In this document: piece after piece, positions 1 to 13,115 of the stretch
Layout of the letters: every line of letters begins with the position of its first letter
Numbering within the stretch: position 1 is the stretch's first letter
Translations under genes and position numbers: made by a program
Assembly (NCBI GenBank): GCA_949987565.1
Contig: OX465101.1
Location: forward strand, 21,673,624-21,737,623
Direction of reading: 5' to 3'
Source of the DNA: Luidia sarsii
Lineage: Eukaryota; Echinodermata; Asteroidea; Paxillosida; Luidiidae
Length of the DNA: 64,000 bases
The notes under the pieces: model-generated
Seen by the model: only the letters and a program-made list of their open reading frames with translations
The model's database searches: none
Told to the model about the DNA's origin: nothing

Positions 1-317
1 CCGGCGCAACGCGTTATTGGTGGGTATTGTTGACTGTCACGAGTGGATTTGTGAAGCTTTCTTACTTTGAAAAAGAATGGAAAGGTATAATTTACGGAGA
101 TTGAAGAACAGGGCTGTGAATGTTCCGTGACACCGTGAGACTCGGTTTAGTGGTCACAGTGTCAGGCCCATTTCACGTTGTACTGTAACCTTTGGGGGGG
201 GGGGGGTGTTTGGCCACAGCGCACTACGCGACCTTTGACCAAGGCACCGCACAGCGAGTCATGCGACACTACAGCACTACTAGTTTGGGCCCCCTAGCTT
301 CTTTGAAAAACATTTGC
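1..317. other. Gene-free left edge
   Basis: No exon, RNA gene or transposon end can be recognised here. The only striking feature is a run of 13 consecutive G residues starting near 196. The short open frames that cross it have no codon bias or family resemblance. Confidence 0.5.
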
Positions 318-475
318 ATCAAAATCTGCGAATTGCAGATTTTGTCGCAAATTTTTGTGCACATATTTGCGACAAAATGTGCAATTCGCAGATTTTGTCG
401 CAAATATATGCGCACATATTTGCGACAAAATGTGCGAATTGCAAAAATCTTAGCAGATATTTGCGATTTGCGATG
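318..475. repeat. Palindromic tandem repeat
   Basis: Two to three imperfect units of roughly 50 bp are built from the motif TTTGCGACAAAAT and its reverse complement ATTTTGTCGCAAA, separated by AATTCGCA and GCACATA blocks. The array can fold into several alternative hairpins. Every frame that crosses it simply translates the palindrome, so no gene is called. Confidence 0.7.
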
Positions 476-3400
476 TTCCTTCTGCGCCATCATAATAGAC
501 TGACAAGGCGAAGGAAATGTTTTCTGATTTGTATGCAGCTGATAAACCTGCAACGGGGCTTGGAAACACGGTGGGAAAACGGCGACACCACAAACTAAGT
601 CTGGCTGGAAACGTTACGCCAAAAGTGACCACTATCAAAACAACGGAAACCATACACCTCCAGCTTCGGCGTTGACACTTAGCCACCGCAACGCCCCTGC
701 AGATACACACTTGATTACGAAATGTCACACTCGCGTGAGATACGATCATCGTTACTCCTCTCAAACTTGGATGGAACTCTTCCTGAGTATCGCATGTGTT
801 GTCCTCCCCCCTTCCCCTTTTAAGTGGCCTTCAATAGCGCTGGAAGGGCAAGAATAACAAGCAGCTGATACGGCAGCCTACGCTGGTCGCTTCCCTTTCC
901 TCCAGAGCGCGATATCCCTTTGTCACCTGACACCAACCCCGGGGGATCCTCTGCTATACGTTATTTCGGCATCCTATATATTTTATTCCTTGAAGAATAC
1001 AAACAATGTGATAGATTTCGGGCCAGGCATTCGGGAAAAGTCGGTACGTACTACGTATAGACCTAATGCATTGGCGGCATCAAGTCGCCATCTTGAAAGC
1101 AAAACAATGATAGAACCATGCAAAAAGCGCTCAGGATTGACCGATGTATCCCCGTTTCACCAGTTTTACAGGCTATTTCTTGGCTGCGTTTTGAGTATCT
1201 ATCTTGCCCCTAAAAAAAAAACACAGGGCTTTGGCATAAATGGAAGACCACACACTACTGTATTTTTCTGCTGTATGAAGAAGGACACGCAAATTTGAAG
1301 TCCGTAGTGGTGTCAAGTACGGATTACTGGGCGTGAACTGTGCGAGTGTGCGTCAATATATCAAGCACTGTTGCGAACTTGTTTTCTTTTGGTTCGTGCC
1401 ACGACTGAACGGTTCATGTACGGCGAGAAAAGCCCGTTCCTTCCTTGTTGTTGCCTGTACTTGCCGTGCGCTCTCTTCATTGAGTTGACAAGAGGGGGTC
1501 ACGCACACAAAAACCCGGCCGTATACGTCGGGAAGGGCTTATCTTAATTGGAGGTGACGAACTAAGGACGGGGCCAGTCAGCAGTATAAAGTTATTCGTA
1601 GACACGATCGGTTCAAGCGGTTCAAGGCACTCTCAACCGACTCGTACCGAGCTAAAAAACATTCAGATTTACAGTCGAGACACAGGGTGTTGGCAATGCC
1701 CAATACACTCTTCGCAAATGGATCTGTTTGGTATACCAACCGCTCCCAAGCCCCTAGTGGTATCCCCCAAACGACAAAAGAAGAGCCAGAATCCCAAATG
1801 GCAAACAGAACGTTCAAGAGGTCAGGCCCAGCATGTTGCTGCTGCCACACACTTAACCGTTCCTTCTTTCTATATTTAATCGCATGGTTCTGATTTCGCG
1901 GCGCAGATGCTGATCCAACGCTTCCTGTCAACTGTGACAGGATGATGCATAAACCTTGCAGGGCATTTGCGGCGTGCCCCTGTTCGAGGCAACAACGGTG
2001 GACTAGCGGCATGTCTACCTTAAAGACGGATGATGCATGGGGCCGGACCAGGCCAGAGGATTTTTTTGGTTTTTAACAGAAGGGGTTTGAAACCTTAAAA
2101 CGGGAGGGGGTGGGGGACACGGTGTAATTATGTAAATCATGCGGATGGATACCGAAATTGCCATAATTAGGCAGACTATATATACAGAGTGGGTTTTTTC
2201 CAGGTACCTGCGGGTATCTAGAGGTGCTTTTGTGCCCGAGCAAGGTTAACTTCCAATGAGAAGAGAGAGAAAAAGAGGTGTCCTTTACGGGGCTGCGTAG
2301 ATAACAATGGCCACAGGCAGGCTGGGACGGGAGGGAGGGGAGGGGAGGGGAGAGAGACCCACCCATGACACTATCGACCCTCCCCCTCCCCTGCAGCGGA
2401 GACTTGAGACCCAGCCATTTTGTCGTCTTCAGGGACAGATCTTGAAGTTACCCCGGGCAATTAGAGAATTTCTAAGCAGCCGGCCGCGACTCCGATTTAC
2501 GCCATTGTCACAAGCGCCGGGGCCCCCGTGCCGTATCGAATTCCACCGGTTGCTCCGCCCGCATAAAGAGTGTGACCCAGTTACGAGGGGACGGGGGGCC
2601 GGGAGGGGAGGGGAGGGGAGGAGAGGAGAATTTACGCTGCATAACTGAGATGGTTTACCTCCGCGAGGCGAGTGAAAGGTCGAACCGCTGAATCGTTCTT
2701 GGGTTCCCCGGCTGGGCCCCCCTCCCTCCCTCACCCCGCCTCGGCACACGCGGAGCAACAAAAATAGCACGGCAATGGAACAAAAATATATGAAATGCCA
2801 TCATGCGCTTTGTAGGCCGAAAGTGCCCCTAAGCGGTCTCGTCTTTTTTGTGCGACTCCCCTCCTCTCCCCGATCCACATTCAACCAACCCAGTTTCAAA
2901 ACTGCCAAACTTGGGCATGGCGTGGCTGCGTTTTCTCGGCCGTCACTATAATTATGATAATCAAACCACAGCTGCGATGGTGGCTAGCACTTTCAGGCAT
3001 CCATCCAAATCAACGATGGTGTCAATTAGAGACCCCGGCCACCCCGTTTATAAATCAAGACGTGAGAAAAAATCCAAGTCCGCTTTTAATTTAAGGCTGA
3101 CTCTCGTGACTCGGCGGGGGAAAAAAACCACGCAAACTCCTCATAAGCACGAACTAAGTCGATTTTGCACTGGAATTGATTGGGCAGAGTGGACCAACGA
3201 CTCCGCAAAAGTTGCTCCCCCACAAAAAAGACAGAAAGAAAGAACGAACGAAAGAAGAGGTTCCGAAACAAACTAGACTCGAATGCGCTCTCTCGTCACT
3301 ATGCAGATGCCATTTTGGTTACTTCTAAGTCGTAAATTATCATCCTCTGAATCGACACCAAAATTGATCGATGACGTCAAGATCGACACTGGACAGGTTG

Positions 3401-5294
3401 TTTATCAAACAATGTTGGGTGCAATGCATGTTTTCACCTTTTTCCTTGCTCTATGTTTTCACACACGTACATGGCAAGCTGCGCTTTCGCATCACACGCG
3501 GAAACGACCAGAGGCATTAGCAGCCTTACGGGCAGTGCGTCACACCTTTAAGGCAGAAGCGAACGCCGACCATCACCGCGTCGTGCTGTGACTGTGAGTG
3601 TACCAGCCATACAGGAAACCAATGCCTTCCCTGTCACCGCAGCCAGGAAGTGACGTCACTGACAGAAATCTGGCCTTTCAATCATGCACAGCCTCTCGCT
3701 ATCTTCGCTTTTACTTTTCTCCATCCTCGGTTTCTTCTCTTTCTATCTCTCTAATTCCCCCCTCTCTCTCTCTCCCTCGCCCGGGACCCTGATGGCCGAT
3801 GTGGCCACATTTATTACATTTCTGCTAAATGATTAATCACTATACCGTTTGAGGGGAGGGGTAGAGGCAGGCGAAATTAAATTTGGGTTTTAGGTTTCCT
3901 ATTTGTAACTGTAAGGACGGCACGCAAGGAGCCGGGGCGGAGGATCAGGGCTCAGTATGCAATATTGTCAAGATGGCGCAAAGCCGCATCAAAACACCTG
4001 AACGGTTTGCACACCCAATTCCTGTTCACTCAACACAGGCTGAACCGCTGAAGCCATGAAGGTTATCTGGAGAATCAAGGCAGCGCCCACCGCACTATCT
4101 CAACCGCCATAAGTCTTACTCGGGCCACCCATCTCCCTTATATACTTTCACCCCCCCCCTCCTCTCTCTCTCTCTCTCTCTCTCTCGTTCTCTCTCTCCC
4201 CCCCCCCCCCCCATCTCGGGCAAGGCATTTTATTGGCCCGAAGTCAAGCGAACGTATCACAGCATGGGTGGGCGCGGTGCCACTTCTCAAATGTCAAATG
4301 TGAACACATCAAAGGGGCGTGGCGGCACCCCTGGTTGTCCCCCCTCCCTCACCAACCCCCTGCCCCCCTCTGACTCACATTCCACCCAGCTATACACTCC
4401 CAGACTTTCCGAAGTAATCACGAAGTGTCGGAGCTGTTATGGGGTGCGTTCACCGGGGCACACCTGGGCAGGGCAGAGCGAAATGAGGGAGGGCTACGCA
4501 CGCACGGGTGGTATACACAAGACCGAGGCAGTCCGTATGATGTGAGTCACTTTGGAAACATGAAACATAGGGGCATCATTTCCTTCCTTTCTCCCGCTCC
4601 ATACCGCGGTTTCACTTACATCTACCTCATGTTAAAACATAAAAAAGAGTTTTACCTCTTTCGATTACCGCCACCCGACTCGCCGAAAAGCGACCGGGTT
4701 ACACACAGTTCACATCCCTGGCTCCTCAGTGCAACTGAAAGAGGGCGGGGGGGGGGGGGGCAATTGAGACTAGACGGAACTGTGGGGCAACTTCTCAGAC
4801 GGTAACAACAACCCCACTTCTAAAAAAAACCTCAAAACCTTCTACACTTAGTAGAAGCAGGTCTCGTTGTTTGGTAATGCGATTACATAAACGTTAACGT
4901 TTTGCCTATACGACCCGAGGCTTTCGTGAGAATCGAGACTGAGAGAGAAATAGAAAGCCTGTCTCAACCGAGTCTGCCTGTCATCAAATCTCACCTTTTG
5001 ACACATGTCAGGATGAAAGCCAATGCCAGTAAGTATGTGGTGTTTTTTTTTACTCTGGCTATGAAGCCCCTATCTCAACTTCCGCGAAAGTCGTTGTAAT
5101 GCAGGGTGACTCGACCTACGACCTACTGAACCCAGACGTCCTTCCTTACATCATTTATGGGACAGGGACACAATCAAACTTGAATGAAAAAAAAACCAAT
5201 CACGACTGAAAAGGGCATTTCAAGCAGGTGTACAGGGTAGCATCCCGGAAGCCGCTTCCTCTTTTGAAAGCTGACCCTCACAATAAATAAATGA
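476..5294. other. Gene-free interval
   Basis: No splice-bounded exon or family motif was recognised on either strand. The stretch contains GGGA-rich purine patches (2320-2350 and 2600-2625), a CT microsatellite ending in a C run (about 4160-4212) and a run of 14 G near 4749. All open frames are short and of low complexity. Regulatory sequence for the IRF2BP gene could lie here, but nothing identifies it. Confidence 0.4.
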
Positions 5295-5450
5295 AGTTAA
5301 TACAAAAAACTGTTGCAAACTGCTCACTGAGTAAAATGCCCTGCAAGTGCGATACATAAAATTCAAAAGTTAGAGGGCCTGACGTTTCGATCCTAGCACT
5401 TAGCAGGACCTTCCTTTGAGAAAGGTCCTGCTAGGATCGAAACGTCAAGA
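5295..5450. repeat. Hairpin MITE-like element (GATCGAAACGTC family)
   Basis: Inverted arms at about 5381-5412 and 5422-5446 share GACGTTTCGATCCTAGCA and its complement around an AGGACCTT/AAGGTCCT core. The left part carries the flanking motif TTGCAAACTGCT. Related copies are seen at 20810-20950, 36811-36880, 42110-42290 and 50870-50965, so this is a dispersed family. No transposase is encoded. The class is unknown. Confidence 0.75.
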
Positions 5451-6310
5451 AAAAACCTGCATGCGGCAGCAAGTTTACTGCATGGCGACCCGCTGTTCTT
5501 GCTGCTGCTGCTGCAGCAAAATCCACCTCAGAACCATGGAGAATGGAAGTCTGCTCACAAGCCAGAAGGGGGGGGGGGGGGTCTCGTCACCGCCCGTCCC
5601 CATCGTCACAAGAGCAGCGGCGTTTCCCCGACAACCGGGTGGAAATGACAGCCCATTAAGGAAATGCCCTCCACGCGCGTTTTCCGGCGCCCCGGTCTCT
5701 GATCAGCCTTCCCTGCAGACCTGGGACAGATTTACTCGACTCGCTCCTGGGGTTCGAAAGGGGGGGGGGAAGCTCGTCTTAAGCCGGGGAGGACAAAGAG
5801 GGATGGGTCTCTCCACTGGGAACTTTTCTTTTAAGATCGGCCGTAAGATAGCTATTAGCTAGAATTCTTTTTTAGTGAGATCGATCGCTTTCATCTTGAT
5901 ATAGCGGGCATTCGCTCCCCCCAAAAACAAAAATTCAGAACGCAAACTTTGATGAGTACAATGTATGACGTAATGGGGGGGTACAGGAAATCAGTGCGAC
6001 TGAGTGAAATGTGCCACTGTGTAATGCTTTCGCATGCCAGTGCCAACAGTGGAGTGATGTAAAATTGTACTCAAAACCTAGACCTAAATAAAATAAAATA
6101 AAACTAAAGTTGTCAAAACACATGGATTATTCAATAATTATGATTGAAATTAAAAAACCGGCATCCGTTTTGTGTGACATTTGTGATCGTAACGTTCTTT
6201 GAATCTGAATTAAAATGGGGGTGGGTGATCCATGGGGATTTACGTCAGCCTATGGGTGAATGCTTCTGACTGGCGCCCCACCCCGGCAAATATAGTTGAC
6301 TATAAAGGCC
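5451..6310. other. Gene-free interval
   Basis: No gene recognised. Runs of 9 to 12 G occur near 5569 and 5761. An open frame on the plus strand through 5416-5862 is carried by these runs and by the neighbouring hairpin, and shows no family resemblance. Confidence 0.4.
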
Positions 6311-6480
6311 GTCATGTCCTCTAAATGCTCGATAGCTCAGGCGGGAAGAACGCTGGTACGTTAAACTTGAGGTCTCAGGCTCAATTCGTGGTCCAGTCAA
6401 ATCGTATTTGCCATTGTTTTTATGACCTATATATTGGATTTTGTTGTTATTCATTGGGTTTTATTTTCGTTATAGTTATA
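6311..6480 (+). mobile_element. tRNA-derived SINE
   Basis: A tRNA-like head begins near 6331 with a good RNA polymerase III A box (TAGCTCAGGCGGG). It is followed by the family signature GCTGGTAC...GAGGTCTC and a degenerate B box (GGCTCAATTCG). The same head is seen at 35356, 38757-38870 (minus) and 49574, which shows a repeated family rather than a functional tRNA gene. The tail extends into AT-rich DNA and its end is uncertain. Confidence 0.7.
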
Positions 6481-9400
6481 ACATGCACGGCAGGATGTGC
6501 CAAGTTACGGGAATTTTTAGGACATTGGCCCGACTTTTGCTTCAGCTTGGGGAGTTATAACTGCAATGACCACCCCAAGAACAAGAAGCTTGATAGCAAA
6601 GACAAAAATACTGCTCTGTGCGCGACTATTCTCCAAAGGCGCTCCAGGTAGGCCTATGCCTGCAAATATTAACCAACAGCGCTTTACACCGGCAACCACG
6701 CCTTATCTTCCCCCTCCACGAAGAGAAGAGAAAAAAAAACCGCCACCAAACCAGACCACTCCGCATCGAATCCAGGGCAGGTAAAACAAAATTACTGCTG
6801 TCCGGATATTGAACAGTCAGACAGCCCCCTTTCCAGCCCTTGTCTCGGAAGGCTTGATAAACCCACCCGAACCCCCCCCCCTCCTTTCGATATACCCGGA
6901 GAGACAGACACAATGGCCCTTTTTTATCAGGCAGCCGCCACGCCGAGCCGGCCGACTCGAGACAGCTGCGACGGGCGTGCTGTGGGGAGTGGGACTGACG
7001 CAAGGTTTGCGGAAGTGCTACGGAAATGGGCGAGCCTCAAGGCTCAAGGTGCCACCGACGAAAGATCTCCACCCCCAAGGAGAAAAACAACCCCTTCAAC
7101 GATATCACACCCATTGCGTTACGAAAGAACGCGAAATCAGCAATCATGAAAATGCCAAAGATCAGGCAATATAAAACATTGGAAAGCATATTATACGTGT
7201 ACGACAAAGCAATTCACAGCCAGAGACTGAGGGATGAGAATATACCGACATTTTACAAGCTATAAATAATGGGCCCGTGTATATTTCCTGCATTCTATCT
7301 ATAATAGCTGTGCCGTCCGTTCCGCGGCTGATTTTTGAACGCCGCGAGCCCTATAATGGCCCTCAGTAGTGTAATCCACACGCGATAAGATGCCGCGTCT
7401 TCTCGTTTGGACAGCACGTAATACAAAATGCACATCCAATAGCGAGCCTCTGGCCTCTGGCTAGCTCCGGGCGGGGAATATTTCCAAGAATGCCTCCATA
7501 ATGCTTCGCATTGCTCTGTAGGGGGGGGGGGGACACCTGCGATCACGAGGCAGCGAAACGGAACCCCCTCGCCCAGGTAGGCCTACTGAACTAGCACACG
7601 AACGAACGAACACAAACAAGGTAAGACCGGCGTGAAAAGAAGAAGAGTGCGGTAAAGCTTCTTCGATAACTTTTGAACGGGGGCCAGTTTATGCATGGCA
7701 CCATGCATGGTACACATACCGATGTACATGTACGTACATGTATATATGCGGTACTGGCCCACTGAGAAGGAAAATGGTGGACGGACCGGGGGCCAGTCTA
7801 ACTGAGTGCGAGCGAGTAAACACTACCCGAGTCGTGGGATCAGTATCAACCCCCCCCCCCCCCCACGAGGAAATAGAGACGCGGGAAAAACAGGACCAGT
7901 ATTCATTGTACATGTACTGCATTTGGACGGTACATTTCCTTGTTGAAGCATGGTTATTCCTCCATGGTTGAAGGAAGTGAGTCGACAAATCGTTCGCCAT
8001 TCAGTGACCATCAGGCATGGTACACTTTTTTCCAAAATGTTCAAAAATAAGCGGTTAGACAGAAATGCCGACGGCCGAGACCAACTGAAACAGAAGTATC
8101 CGAACCAGAAATTGCAACTTTGCTTCGTATACCCTTAGCGTTCATATTATTATTCACCTTTTTGTTCGCTCTATTTTGGAGCAATCAAAGCCATCATCAG
8201 GCATTGATAGGAATCAGTAGTGCACTGTGTATGATCATGGAGGAAGGGTATGATGTACGTACTTCATCGCCATGCAAGATATAAGAGACAACTTCACAAC
8301 AAAACAATTACATTGACAGGGAACCAGGCGATACAGCACACACACGAGTCATCGTCACTGAGTGACGTGCCATATTTATTTATACATCCACAAGACAATG
8401 ACTCATCGGCAGCTGAGGCCGATGTCTGCCTCTGACGTCACGGTGGATCCTCCCAAACCGCCGGCGCATTGTGATTTGCCCCTAATGTGCGGCAGCCCGA
8501 AATTGCCCACCGGCCCGCGTCACTTCCGCACACTTGTCAACAAGTCCTGCCGGCCCACGGGCCATTGCCGTCGTTTGCACGCGATTTTACAAGGCGTGCG
8601 TTTGAGTGCAGGTCACTTGAGCATAGAGACTGCACTGTGTACATGTGTGTTTCGATAGTCCAAGGCTGGCTCTTTTAGTTTCGATTGTGTTGTTGATATA
8701 AAGGTAGAGAGACGAGACGTTCCATTGGGGTACCCTTAAAAACACGGCACTCGTAGCAGGCTACAATGGCGCGCCTACAATAGCTACACCTATGCAGTAG
8801 GGCCACGTAGACTCGCCGCTAACAATTTCAGCTGTGCTTTTTGTGCAACCTACGCATTGTGTTAAGTCGTTGTGACAGACGTTCACGTATCGATAAACAT
8901 ATGCCGTCAGCCCATGCAAAAGCAACGAATGGCGCCATACTGTGCTCACGCCCCGACTCCACGAAGGTGCACGAACCGAGGAGGAAACGGTGATAGAAAT
9001 CCCTGAAAATAGTCAAAATACCCTTGGGAAATGGGGGGGGGGGGAGGTCACGGACTCGCATCCTTGCTCAATGTTCACCGCATGTGCACCACTTCAGTAA
9101 ATCATACTCTGACTTCCCAAAGGTATTATGAATCAACCAAGAAGAATGTCTGAACAGATATGGGTTTCTACTTATTCCTGAATTATTTCATACATCAACC
9201 CGCGAAAACATGTTCTTTGTGGAAATTTATAATAAGTTCAGAGGGACTTTCACATACTACATGTCTGTTTTAGGACACAGGGTTATCACGTACGAGTGTG
9301 GTGATTTGGATCGATTCCCAAACACATGTACATGTACCAGCAGTCTCATAGACACAGTACAGACAAAACACTCCACTTTGTTGTATTCAACTCGCTCGTC

Positions 9401-10398
9401 TCTTTGGGTAATCAGATACCCACGCACAAAACATACAGCTTTATTATAACACATTCGGTGTATACTGTAAATATTGGGTCCCGTTATTTCGCCTGCTGGT
9501 TTTCATGGGGGCAAGGTACACTGTGTAATTCACAGTAAAGCGGTTTAGGAACAAAGGTGAGTCAACTGAGAAAGATATAACAAACATCACGAGATGGTGG
9601 TGAATGAAACAAACAAATTGCAACGGCCAAAGAGATATTGGATATAACCATCAACTTTCTGCCTTAATGTGGGACTGCACTGGCGTCTACAACCGATACA
9701 ATAACAGCATTTCTCATACGGCTCGTTACTATACGTTCTACACATGACACAGCATAAAATATTATTTAAAAAAAAAGGAAATCCAACGGCCTCTTAAATC
9801 AGGGTTTCCATGTGCTGTGAGAATGGTTACTCATAATGCATATACACGATAGCAATTGACATTTGTGGAACTTTCTGAACTAACAGTAAGTTGGTAACAA
9901 TGGCCATGTTTCTTCTAATTATTTCGTTTCACTTTAGACGAGAGTATTTCTTAGGTTCACTTAATTTGTTACGACTCCCAATCAATGATTTAATAACAGA
10001 CAGCTCCACAAAAAGCCAACATTTACTTTTCAAGAAGCATTCGTTTTATGGAAACATTTGAAAACTCAGACATGCTGTCTTGCCGTTGCCCTGTGCGGAA
10101 ACTGTCAAGGCAGGTTATATTAATTCCTCACAATTCCCCTTTCAAAATCGTCAAGTTACAAAGTTTGCCGATGCAATAACTGTACAAAAGTGACTTATGA
10201 CCGAACAAAAACGATTTTTACACAAGTGTCGGAATAACTGTACAATAGATTTGTTTGTGTACACAATCCAAAATATATCGTTTCGATGGATAAAGCTTTG
10301 TTTATGCAATCAAGTTTGAGGTTTAAGTGCATGACTACGCATGTTTTGTGCTGATTCACCACAAACATTGCATTCAAACTCAAGAATACATCTTCCCT
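6481..10398. other. Gene-free interval downstream of IRF2BP
   Basis: No exons recognised. It holds a run of 12 G at about 7519, a run of 16 C at about 7849, a run of 12 G at about 9032, and a palindromic ACATGTACGTACATGT block near 7726. The part nearest 10.4 kb is AT-rich and is probably the 3' flank of the minus-strand gene. Confidence 0.45.
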
Positions 10399-10404
10399 TT
10401 TATT
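10399..10404 (-). terminator. Candidate polyadenylation signal of IRF2BP
   Basis: AATAAA reads on the minus strand about 80 bases after the stop codon of the IRF2BP gene. It is the first canonical hexamer in that direction, so it is a reasonable but unproven end for a short 3' UTR. Confidence 0.4.
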
Positions 10405-10483
10405 TTACAAGTAAAATACAGATTTGCCCCCCTCCCAAATGTTTTTGATGAGGATGTCCGGATGAAGATGTGACAAGTGGCGT

Positions 10484-12520
10484 TCACGTGTCCCGTTCCT
10501 TTTTCACCTTGACCTCTTCACCAAGTATCGTGGCTATTTCGCCCTGCATGAAAGCCCAGGGGGTGTTGGTGCCCACGAGTGGGCACTTCTGGCCGCTCGG
10601 ACAGTACACCTCGGCCCCGGCACCCTGCTTCTTGATGCTGTCCCTAGAGCACGGGAAGCAGAACTTGTGGTTCGGTACGGAGGGGCACTGCACGAAATGC
10701 GTGTCCTCCAACCGCTCGTGGCAGATGGTGCATTTCAGGACGCTGATCGGGATGGAGGAGTCCGGAAGGTGGGTGGTGTTGGAGCTGATGCTGGTCTCCA
10801 TCGGGTGGCCCTGGGACTGGGCCAGTTCGCGGCTGCGGTACAGCGCCCGTCGGTGGGCCGTGGTCGGGGAGTGGGGGCTCCGCTGAGCCTTGGGATCTGG
10901 CCCGGTGCCGTTGGCGCCCGTGTTGCTGACCAGGTTCGGCGTGGCGTTCTCCGTCTTGCCGGGCGTGGGGGGCCTGGGCGTCCCCAGGTTGTCGGTGACG
11001 GACATCAGGGCGGCCATGGGGGACGGGCCGCCCTGGGTGGAGCTGCCTGTCTCGGGCGGCGTGCTGGACGTGGGGTTGCTCAGCGGCGACCCGCCAGAGC
11101 TGGGCGGACGGGAGCCGGCGGCGAAGGCCGTGGACGCCATGGTGTGCTTGAGGGCCTCGGCCTGGCTCTGCATCCACTGCTGCCTCTGCTGCAGCTGCGA
11201 CTGGTCCTCGCCGACCTTGCCGCTGGCGCTCTCGGGCTCGGGCTCGGGGGAGGCCTTGCGCTTCTTGGTTTTGTGGGGCAGCGTGGCCAGCATCTGGCTG
11301 GACGCTGCCGTCGTCGCGGTCGTTGTCGTCGGCAGGATTGGGCAGCTGGCGTCGATGTAAGGCTGGGGCAGCATTTCCACGTTGACGTTCTCCTTGAAGA
11401 ACCTCACGGGCTCGGGCAAGAGATCGCCCAGAGCCCGCCAGTCGCTAGATCCGTGCTTCTTCTCGTACTCGAGGTATTTGAACCCGGAGGAGAGCCCCTT
11501 GCCCAAGTCCTTCATGCAATCGGAATACATCTGCTTGGCCACCCCCGAGGCACTGTGATACACCTTGTTGGATCCACTCGGGTACTCTATGAACAGTTTC
11601 AGTTCGTAATCCATACCCGGCTTGTAGATGGCGTCAAACGAGAAGACACGCCCTTTCCGGTTGTGCTCCTTTTTGAATCTTACCTCAAAGGGGGTGCAGT
11701 TTGAGAGGGTTGCAAGTGTCTGGCGTACGATAGCCGGACGCTGCCCGTAAGGATCCTCCGATGTCGGTGTGATTCGACGCTCGGCTCCCTCGATGGGGAA
11801 GGCCGACGACCCCACCTCCTTCTCCTCCCGTTCTCTGTCACTCGAGCTCCGCTTGGCTCGGAGGGAGGCGGTGGAGGACACGGTAGACGGAGTGGGCCCG
11901 GTGGGAGCCACGCAGTGACGGGGCAGGACCGTGGCCGAGACAGCCGAGGTGGGAGTGTTCAGGTGGTGGAGCAGACTGGGGCTTGGGTGGCTGATGGCGC
12001 TGTGGTGCTGCATGGACCTGGCCGGACGGCCGACCTCCCCGGGCTCGGCGTCGGGAATCAGGTACGGTCCGCCCGGCCCGTTGCCCAGTCTCTGCACGGC
12101 CGAGAAGTCGTGGATGCTTCGGGGCCGGCCGGGCTCGTGGCCCAGGAAGCGCTCGGCGTGGCTGGCCATGGAGGCCGGCAGGGTCCGAGGGGAGGGCTCC
12201 ACGTGGGCCGTCTCCAGCAACAGGCTGGGGCGGGGCGGCACGCTGGCCGACTGCGGCGGCGCCTGGCCGGCAGCCTTCTGCACCTGGAACGGCTTGCTCT
12301 CCTGCAGGCCGTGCACGCGCTTCATCTGACGGGCAGACTCGATCACCAACTCGATCCGGTCGGCGCCCTCGTAGTTAACGCAGCCGCGGCACACGGGCTC
12401 CGAGAAGTCGTGCAGCAGGGCCCAGGGCGTGCGGGGCAGGTCGCACAGGTAGCAGTGCTGCCGGTGCATTCTGAGCTGCGACGACTGTGCGTGAGCCGAG
12501 GAGGACGACGAGGACGACAT
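10484..12520 (-). CDS. IRF2BP: IRF2-binding protein (IRF2BP1/2/L-like)
   Basis: Nuclear transcriptional co-repressor of the IRF2BP family; vertebrate members bind IRF2 and other factors and carry a RING-type C terminus. The single uninterrupted frame encodes 678 residues. After a serine-rich start comes the N-terminal zinc finger with Cys23, Cys26, Cys44 and Cys47, followed by the [13 protein letters not shown] helix. Residues 272-391 form a well-ordered block ([41 protein letters not shown]). Low-complexity Ser/Pro/Thr linkers separate it from the C-terminal RING (Cys597, Cys600, Cys612, His618, Cys621, Cys624, Cys640, Cys646). A charged tail KVKKERDT ends the protein. The ATG precedes the serine run directly and no upstream in-frame exon is needed. 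The length lies between vertebrate IRF2BP1/2 and IRF2BPL. Family assignment is firm; one-to-one orthology is not resolved because invertebrates usually have a single member. Confidence 0.95.
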   Translation of the reverse strand: MSSSSSSSAHAQSSQLRMHRQHCYLCDLPRTPWALLHDFSEPVCRGCVNYEGADRIELVIESARQMKRVHGLQESKPFQVQKAAGQAPPQSASVPPRPSLLLETAHVEPSPRTLPASMASHAERFLGHEPGRPRSIHDFSAVQRLGNGPGGPYLIPDAEPGEVGRPARSMQHHSAISHPSPSLLHHLNTPTSAVSATVLPRHCVAPTGPTPSTVSSTASLRAKRSSSDREREEKEVGSSAFPIEGAERRITPTSEDPYGQRPAIVRQTLATLSNCTPFEVRFKKEHNRKGRVFSFDAIYKPGMDYELKLFIEYPSGSNKVYHSASGVAKQMYSDCMKDLGKGLSSGFKYLEYEKKHGSSDWRALGDLLPEPVRFFKENVNVEMLPQPYIDASCPILPTTTTATTAASSQMLATLPHKTKKRKASPEPEPESASGKVGEDQSQLQQRQQWMQSQAEALKHTMASTAFAAGSRPPSSGGSPLSNPTSSTPPETGSSTQGGPSPMAALMSVTDNLGTPRPPTPGKTENATPNLVSNTGANGTGPDPKAQRSPHSPTTAHRRALYRSRELAQSQGHPMETSISSNTTHLPDSSIPISVLKCTICHERLEDTHFVQCPSVPNHKFCFPCSRDSIKKQGAGAEVYCPSGQKCPLVGTNTPWAFMQGEIATILGEEVKVKKERDT

Positions 12521-13115
12521 GGTTTAGCTAACTGGCTGTGCGCGGTGTGTGCTGTACGCGCCTGACCCGTGCCAATCACAACACAGAGACACCGTTTTCT
12601 GATTCTCCGTCCAGCCGACAAACCGAATCCGTTGCGATGGCTGAGGCTCCTGTTGATTTGTCTCCTGTTCGGTTCTCGGCCTTACACACGATTCAGCGGT
12701 GCTGGCATGTCTCTGCGACAGATAGAACACGGATAATTCTCAATCCAACCCGGCGAGCCCCGTGCGTGCTTGCAAGCGCTCAGTGTTTCGTGCACAGAAT
12801 GGCCGCGTTCACCGCCTGGATAATATGACAGCGCGGCAAATAGGTTGGCCCGGCACTGGGCGCCACTGCGCAGGCGCGCTGCCCCTCCGCTTGCGTGCGG
12901 TATAGTATCACATGCCACGCATGACATTACAGACATAGCGATGACGTAGGCGAGTGGAATGCAACTATAGACGGGCCCGGTGCCCAGATAGAAATACAGG
13001 GAAGGGAGGGGACAGCTACAGACGGGGAGGGGGTGTAGGGACTAGGGAGAGAAAAAAAACGGGGTTCGGGTGAGTCATTAGAGTGGAGGAAACACAAAAC
13101 TGGCGGCCATCTTTC
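12521..13115 (-). promoter_or_regulatory. Probable IRF2BP 5' UTR and promoter region
   Basis: This is the sequence upstream of the minus-strand ATG. It is moderately GC-rich, and reading frames within it show no homology. It ends with a YY1-like AAGATGGCCGCC on the gene's strand at 13113-13102, about 580 bases before the ATG. No TATA box stands out. The transcription start is not defined by sequence alone. Confidence 0.4.
13102..13113 (-). promoter_or_regulatory. YY1-like motif upstream of IRF2BP
   Basis: AAGATGGCCGCC on the minus strand, in the same direction as IRF2BP. Similar AAGATGG motifs lie upstream of TALPID3 and ZNF318, and such motifs are common near start sites of TATA-less animal promoters. 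Confidence 0.4.

Noticed and set aside
10667..11704. 345-codon plus-strand frame antisense to IRF2BP
   Set aside because: GC-rich shadow of the IRF2BP coding sequence; no motif and no conserved start.
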